DNA from: Isohypsibius dastychi
Taxonomy: Eukaryota; Tardigrada; Eutardigrada; Parachela; Isohypsibiidae
NCBI GenBank assembly: GCA_034696485.1
Contig: JAQIWT010000942.1
Span: 1 to 13,584 of the forward strand
Direction of reading: 5' to 3'
Length of the DNA stretch: 13,584 nucleotides
The position numbers and the translations under genes are program-made. Positions 9,018-13,584 of the stretch are shown piece by piece. Under the pieces are notes generated by a model. It was not told the origin of the DNA and made no database searches. It was given only the letters and a program-made list of their open reading frames with translations. Within the stretch, counting starts at the first letter, position 1; each line of letters starts with the position of its first letter.

Positions 9018-11757
9018 TCATTTCCCCTCTTTACCGGCATCTTGAACAGCTGGATCCTTGAAAGCGGCGCTCACAAACTGGCTGCTGGTTTGCATTTCCA
9101 ATTCCGCAGTCTTCGCAGCTTCCATTTCTTCCTCCTGGATTCGCGCGTTATTTTCACGGAAGTTCTTTCGTCGTAGAGCTTGCTTTTGTAGTCGGCGAAT
9201 ACGTTCCGCTCCTTCTGGTACGTTGTGGAAATTTTGCAGAAATTTGTCGAGTTGACCATCTTCCATCTTGCACAGAACATTTCCCAAAGTGTTGTCCACG
9301 GCAGTCAGATCCGTCTCGAACTGACGAATGCGCTTCCAAGACCGCATTTGGACAAATATCGCCACCACAATGACCAGGGCGATCATCAGAGCCGCCACAC
9401 CGATCCCGACATAGCTGTTGTGCCCCACCACTGCAATCAGCAGAAGTGTGACTTCGTTCTCACTGAGTTGAATTCTAATATTTTTCAGAATTTAGGAGGA
9501 TTTTATCACAAGAAAAATAACAGAATCTGGAAAGGAGATCAAGCAAAGAACTGCTGCAACAAACCTGGAGATGCAGCTGGGTCGCAACTCATTTCCGCCG
9601 TTTCCGAAGACCACTCTAGAACGAAACAATTAGGTTAAAGAAAGATTTCGTCAGCACGGATGCTAGTCACCTGAAATCTTCGGTCCTGAAGAAACATGAC
9701 TTGTTGTCTTGATCACGTCTCCAAAAGTGTGGTATTTGTAGCTGGATGACTCGACTTGAGCATCACATGTGATGTTCGCCATTCCGCCGCCTCTGCCGCC
9801 ACGTGATCGGTCAATGCAGAGGGAGCCATTTTCTTCTGCACGAAAACGAATGAAGTCACCGCGAATGTTGACGCCGGTCCAAGATTGGTGGACTATGGTC
9901 GTCGAATTTCGCTCAGCGTTGGGCTCGCAGCTGAAGCAACGAGTGCTGGAGTTGGAATTGGTAGTTTCAAAAACCGACACGTTGACCGCAGGAGAGATGT
10001 GGACTTCGAATGCAATCAGAGAGCGATGTAACACACCTGCTTCAACGGATATGCATTCAAATACTACGGAAGAATCAGACTCAAAATTGGTGAGGTTGTG
10101 GCACGTGTAGACAGTGAAGTCTTGGAATTCGGATGGTTTCGGATCCCGACAGAAGTTGTTCACATTGGGTCCTTTCAACTGTGGTGCGTCTTTTAAGATG
10201 CTGGTGTTGACATGACATTGGATACCGATGGCAGTCTTTGGGTTTGAAACGTGCAACTCTTTGGTAAAAAGCCGATCATTCTGAAACCCAGCGGTTGCGA
10301 TGATAGGGCCGGTCACTACAACCAGAAGAATTCAATTACCATGAGTGATACACACTACTAGGTACCAAACAAGGAAAAAGCTTTTCTGTTATATTTTTGC
10401 ATTTTTTGTGAATGTATTCCATTTAGGAACAAATAAAAAAAATGCAAACTTATAAGTTCCCTTAATTAAAAAACTTCTTCTCTTTATCTGGTTTTTGAAA
10501 AAGTTCTTGCAAGTTCCAAGCTCGAACGAAAATAATAAAATAGGGTGTAGGATATCATCACTTTATCGCGAACAGATTTTTTCCGACTTTACAACGATTC
10601 TTATGCACTGATATCTCAAGCAATGGAATGATGCAAAAACATGCGAAAAACATGATGAATAATCTACAGTAGTAAGTGCGGCAAACAATATCACATTCCC
10701 TCGCTAAGCAAGACTTTATCTTAAATTTGGGTTAGGGCGCAATGTTCAAGAATGTTTTGTGAAATGAGATTGTCGGTTTGTTCATAAACAGAAAAATTCT
10801 TTTGTGAACCTGAGCGTAAACAACCAAATCACTTCGGTGAGACAGAAAGCGCTGGAACAATCTGAAAAATCGTTGTGATTCCAAAAACAATTTGCTTATC
10901 AGGAATGCTGCTTCTGAGCCTCTTGACCGGCTGAATCGAAGACGATCTGATTAGCCACTAATTTAGTTATTCATACGGTACATTATCCATGCATTAAACC
11001 GACATGCATAATCGACTAAAAAGACGCGGTGAAAATTGCCGTTTGGCTGACGACATCGCAACAGTTTCTGACCTTTACAGTTGTTCAACAAAAAGCATAA
11101 AAACTGATGAATTGTTCCATAAAAGGTACCTTACGTATATCGAGTACACTATCAACATGGTAGATTATGACAATAATACTCGCCCTACTCATAGGTCACT
11201 TTCAAATGATGCCATGTTCAAAAATTAACAACGACTTTCCAAAAAAACAATACTACAAAATTATTCGAGAAATATTTGAAATTCAGAAACAACAACCGAA
11301 ATCATAATCCTGAACATCCAGCAATTTTTTTAAAATACGAAATGTTTCTTGAAACCAGATTTCGGATAAACGCTGAACTTCTGCGCCAAACCAAATCTTT
11401 CGTCCACTCACAGCCAGTACGTTTCAATATACCGTACAGATTATAAAACACTCTACTGTACGTATTATATAGTTCAGCTCATCTAGCAACAAAATAGTAA
11501 AATCGCGGATAAACAAGTATCTTCGAATTACCGTTGAAGATTGCGTTCAAACAGGATTTTAATTCCGAAATTGAATTTGTTAACTAGCAAGCTGAAAAAT
11601 AAAGCCTTTCCGAAGAAAAAACGGATGTGACATTCAAGCCTTGTTTAAGCTTTGCCGACGATCTGGAATTTAATGCAGCGCACTCACCTTCGGAGCCTTC
11701 AAGAACTGACAATGAAAGGATGCCGGCCAAACCAAAAACAAGTCCGAAAGTCAGCAT
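9018..11757 (-). CDS. Gene C: type I membrane glycoprotein, paralogue of B with long coiled-coil-like tail
   Basis: Inferred exons are 11757-11688, 10315-9671, 9615-9565 and 9430-9018, all phase 1, giving 392 residues. Signal peptide (MLTFGLVFGLAGILSLS) and ectodomain (residues 24-238, seven sequons) are close to gene B. The eight family cysteines are kept, but the ninth B cysteine (RSC) is Arg here, while the stalk exon has gained one (MSCDPA). A hydrophobic segment lies at about 263-283. The tail of about 109 residues is rich in Arg, Glu and Gln, with charged helical character (IRRLQKQALRRKNFREN, then IQEEEMEAAKTAELEMQ), suggesting a coiled coil or long helix. It has no tyrosine, so no ITAM/ITIM. 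This last exon has no visible similarity to that of gene B. Intron 3 (134 nt) has an in-frame stop and must be spliced. It is head to head with GPCR copy 2. Family unrecognised; a receptor role is inferred. Confidence 0.82.
10316..11687 (-). other. Gene C intron 1
   Basis: A 1372-nt intron with donor GTGAGT and acceptor GGTTGTAG. It aligns with gene B intron 1 on both sides of a 501-bp insertion that explains most of its extra length. The open frame at 11004-11228 lies inside that insertion. Confidence 0.75.
10969..11469. mobile_element. 501-bp insertion with TAGTT target duplication in gene C intron 1
   Basis: The segment is absent from the equivalent place in gene B intron 1, which has a single TAGTT (in CTCTAGTTCAACTAATC, about 5637). 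In copy 2, TAGTT occurs at both edges of the extra DNA, at 10964-10968 and 11470-11474. The inner ends are weakly inverted: ATTCATACGGTACA on the left, and TATAATACGTACA on the right read on the other strand. A 74-codon plus-strand frame (11004-11228) has no recognisable domain. This fits a small non-autonomous DNA transposon; the class is not determined. Confidence 0.5.
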
Positions 11758-11897
11758 GATTTATGGAGTGAATGTTGAAAATGATGAATTCAAAAGGTCA
11801 GCTTGAAGAACAGAGCAAAAGAAAGTTTATGATCCGAAAGTCTCAAGAATGATGCAAGGGCAGGGTCAGCAGAACAAGAAAGTACTCCTTCATTTAT

Positions 11898-11947
11898 GAC
11901 CACTCCCACACTAATGACGTCTACAATACCACGCCCCGGTTTGGGCA
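11898..11947 (-). promoter_or_regulatory. Conserved GC/CACC-box block upstream of gene C
   Basis: Counterpart of the block upstream of gene B. CACTCCCACAC is followed by CCACGCCCCGGTTTGGGCAG, about 140-190 nt upstream of the gene C ATG. Position and order are preserved between copies. It resembles Sp/KLF-type sites; function is inferred. Confidence 0.45.
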
Positions 11948-12430
11948 GGTCGTAGTTCATGGGGGGAGTTAGTCTGGATACAGATAGCGCCTATACTTTT
12001 CCACGTTTTCGTTTTCGAAAAACAAATAAATGCTGACGTTTTCTAAGTACCAGTGAACTCTAAAATGGAACCGCGTGGTCTTCCGATATCTGAGAGAAAT
12101 CGCAATCGTTCTTCAGCCCACAACGATAGCCCTCATTGAAAACTCCCAAACGAAAAAAACAATACTTGAAAAAACAATACAGCAGAAATGCAGTACCTTG
12201 TTATAGCAAGGCAAAAGTGGCAAATGTTGTTACATTGAACCGGGAATCTCTCTATAAGAATTGCCGTGGTGAATGGTGATGGTGTAGGTTGAATTCAGAA
12301 CGCATTTTCATTACACGTCATCTTAACCTCTACGCACGCGCGAAACCGAAGCTATGTTGTATTCAGCAGCCACTGAGAATTTACATCTTCCGCTTTCATA
12401 AGGTATGTACAGACTGCTTACGGGCTGAGC

Positions 12431-12446
12431 GGGGGGGGGGGGGGGG
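12431..12446 (+). repeat. G16 homopolymer run
   Basis: Sixteen consecutive G. The matching position in the next unit has ten (12749-12758), and the copy 1 equivalent is the interrupted GGGAGATGGGGCGAGG. Such a run can form a G-quadruplex and is prone to length error in sequencing. Confidence 0.9.
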
Positions 12447-12748
12447 CAGAATCGGTCACTAGTTCTGGATTTCGTGGTATGACTCCGAGGAATTGTGGCC
12501 GCAGTTTATCTTAATGTAATGTGAGCATGTGTTTGCGGTGGGTCAACCAATCCCGGCAACTGTTATTTTTGGCCAATTTGCCAGGTCAAGTTCTCAGAAG
12601 CACTTATTCGTGAACGAATAATGTTATAAAGCACAGAGAAGTCTTCTGCTTTCATGAGGTATGTACAGATTGCTACGGCCTATGTTTGATAGCGGCTTTT
12701 CTGCTATACCCAAAATTCATATATACATCCTGCCAAGGATAGCTGGAC

Positions 12749-12758
12749 GGGGGGGGGG
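12749..12758 (+). repeat. G10 homopolymer run
   Basis: Ten consecutive G at the position equivalent to the G16 run in the preceding tandem unit, followed by the same CAGAATCGGTCA sequence. Confidence 0.9.
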
Positions 12759-13142
12759 CAGAATCGGTCATCAGTTCTGGATTCCGTGGTATGACTCCGG
12801 TGAATTGTGGTCGCAGTTCATCTTCTTGTGAGAATGTGTTTGCGGTGGGTCAAACGAACTGCACCAATCTTGACAATCATAAATTTTGTCGAATTCGCCA
12901 GGTCAAGTTCTTTCTCAGAAGTGCATATTCCGTGAATAAAAAATGTTATTAAGTACAGAGACATCTGGATAACAAAGCCCAGCCTAGGATGTTTGCTTCT
13001 TGCTTTTGTTTATCACTAAGCCTTCTTTTGCTCCAGATCAAATATCTTGAGTTGAACTGTCACCTGAACAATCTGTAATCCTTACACCTGATTGAGGCGA
13101 GACCGCCCTCGGCAGAGCGCAGTAACCTTTCAGTCCGACAGC

Positions 13143-13211
13143 GCACTTCCTGTAAACTCCCAAGCCGCTTGTTGATACGCACTTCCTGTAAACTCCCAAG
13201 CCGCTTGTTGA
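13143..13211. repeat. Direct repeat, 36-bp period, two copies
   Basis: A 33-bp sequence starting GCACTTCCTGTAAACTCCCA occurs identically at 13143-13175 and 13179-13211. The other block has a single, slightly different version near 7082-7116 (GCACTTCCAATAAACACTCA). The second copy runs straight into the hairpin at 13209. Confidence 0.92.
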
Positions 13212-13260
13212 ATGCGCATTTATACCGTACGCTATACAGTACGGTATAAATGCGCATTCA
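13209..13260. repeat. Perfect 22-bp inverted repeat with 8-nt loop (hairpin)
   Basis: The left arm 13209-13230 (TGAATGCGCATTTATACCGT plus AC) is the exact reverse complement of the right arm 13239-13260. The spacer is GCTATACA. It has no counterpart in the other block, where different sequence occupies this place. The arm core TATACCGTAC also occurs at about 11432-11441 inside the intron insertion, hinting at a common mobile origin. Confidence 0.93.
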
Positions 13261-13376
13261 TCAATTCTACATAAAGTATCTTGCCGTTTCTGTGAAGTCG
13301 CAGTTCAGCCACTTAGCTGCCACTTCTCAAGTCAAAATTTTCATGGTTTTTCTGGGCTACTGCACTGTATGTCACC

Positions 13377-13584
13377 ATGAGCAATTCTTCCAACGTTACC
13401 ATTATTCCAACATCAGCAGCCATCTGGACGGCAATCTCAATCTGGATGGTCATCATTTGCATTACAGCGGTAATAACCAACGGACTATTGCTAGTGACCA
13501 TTCTCATGAACCGATCCTTACGGACACCCTTCAATGTCTACCTCATTAACCTCATTATCGCCAACTTCGTCAACGCTCTTTTTC
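13377..13584 (+). CDS. Class A GPCR, copy 2, N-terminal part (runs off window)
   Basis: An ATG in a CACCATGA context opens 69 uninterrupted codons to the window edge. The N-terminus (MSNSSNVTIIPTSAAIW) carries N-glycosylation sequons and no signal peptide, usual for class A receptors. TM1 (ICITAVITNGLLLVTIL) with the conserved Asn, intracellular loop 1 (NRSLRTPFNVY) and TM2 (LINLIIANFV) follow. The usual TM2 Asp is Asn. It is the paralogue of the broken copy at 7207-8314. Here the start codon and the TM1 Trp codon that are lost in copy 1 are intact, so this copy may be functional; the rest cannot be judged. It is transcribed divergently from gene C. Ligand unknown. Confidence 0.78.
   Translation, partial: MSNSSNVTIIPTSAAIWTAISIWMVIICITAVITNGLLLVTILMNRSLRTPFNVYLINLIIANFVNALF

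Larger units (their letters stand above)
12387..12966. repeat. Internal tandem duplication, two units (12387-12642 and 12643-12966)
   Basis: Each unit begins with CTTC(C/T)GCTTTCAT(A/G)AGGT, then has a G run followed by CAGAATCGGTCA and a shared stretch ending near GGTCAAGTTCT. The second unit keeps about 55 bp around 12680-12740 that the first lacks. Only one version exists in the other block (about 6585-6920), so the duplication came after the block duplication or was lost from copy 1. Confidence 0.75.
11758..13376. promoter_or_regulatory. Divergent intergenic region between gene C and GPCR copy 2
   Basis: About 1.6 kb, homologous to 5939-7254 but enlarged by an internal duplication, G runs, a direct repeat and a hairpin. 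It must contain the promoters of both head-to-head genes. The stretch at about 13090-13175 (GAGACCGCCCTCGGCAGAGC...) closely matches copy 1 at about 7038-7120 and may be part of the GPCR promoter or 5' UTR. Confidence 0.5.
9526..13584. repeat. Segmental tandem duplication, copy 2 (gene C + intergenic + GPCR start)
   Basis: Collinear with about 4195-7460. It differs by a 501-bp insertion in intron 1 (10969-11469), an internal tandem duplication (12387-12966) and a hairpin with a short direct repeat (13143-13260). The left limit of homology falls inside intron 3, just outside the last exon, so the transmembrane/tail exon is not part of the matching block. The right end runs off the window. Confidence 0.85.

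Noticed and set aside
13060-13257. Minus-strand frame with repeated RLGSLQEVR peptide
   Set aside because: The peptide repeat only reflects the 36-bp direct repeat running into the hairpin; copy 1 does not preserve it.
1-13584. tRNA, rRNA, CRISPR arrays or bacterial operon features
   Set aside because: No cloverleaf-like sequence, repeat-spacer array or closely packed uninterrupted genes were seen.

Overview
The window looks like nuclear DNA of an invertebrate animal. Genes are split by GT-AG introns, several only about 48-56 nt long. Products include signal-peptide-bearing, N-glycosylated single-pass membrane proteins and class A GPCRs, and much of the DNA is AT-rich non-coding sequence with small mobile-element remnants. 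I cannot fix the phylum; a tardigrade or another ecdysozoan would fit, but that is a guess. No bacterial or viral gene organisation is visible.

Layout. Three paralogous genes lie on the minus strand (called A, B and C here). Each encodes a signal-peptide exon, one large ectodomain exon, a short stalk exon and (seen in B and C) a transmembrane/cytoplasmic exon. Gene A (5-2465) is cut by the left edge. Gene B (4007-5938) and gene C (9018-11757) appear complete, at 313 and 392 residues by my splicing. The ectodomains share eight aligned cysteines, many sequons and a pattern suggesting two degenerate Ig-like domains. I do not recognise the family by name.

Upstream of gene B, head to head on the plus strand, is a class A GPCR copy (about 7207-8314). 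It is broken by a lost start codon, two nonsense codons and a 1-nt frameshift. Upstream of gene C in the same arrangement is a second GPCR copy (13377 to the right edge), which is open as far as it can be read. So [receptor (-) / intergenic / GPCR (+)] is a tandemly duplicated block: about 4195-7460 matches about 9526-13584, with the offset growing from about 5.3 to 6.1 kb because copy 2 has gained insertions. Homology between B and C stops at the last intron: their transmembrane/tail exons are unrelated, although the extracellular exons are close relatives.

Non-coding features are: a 346-bp MITE-like element (2858-3203); a 501-bp insertion in gene C intron 1 flanked by TAGTT direct repeats (10969-11469); an internal tandem duplication with runs of 16 and 10 G (12387-12966); a 36-bp-period direct repeat leading into a perfect 22-bp-arm hairpin (13143-13260); and a GC-rich block conserved upstream of genes B and C.

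The most interesting hypothesis is that this is part of a fast-evolving cluster of cell-surface recognition receptors. Ectodomains duplicate and diverge, signalling tails are exchanged through symmetric phase-1 introns, and each gene is paired with a divergently transcribed GPCR that is decaying in one copy.
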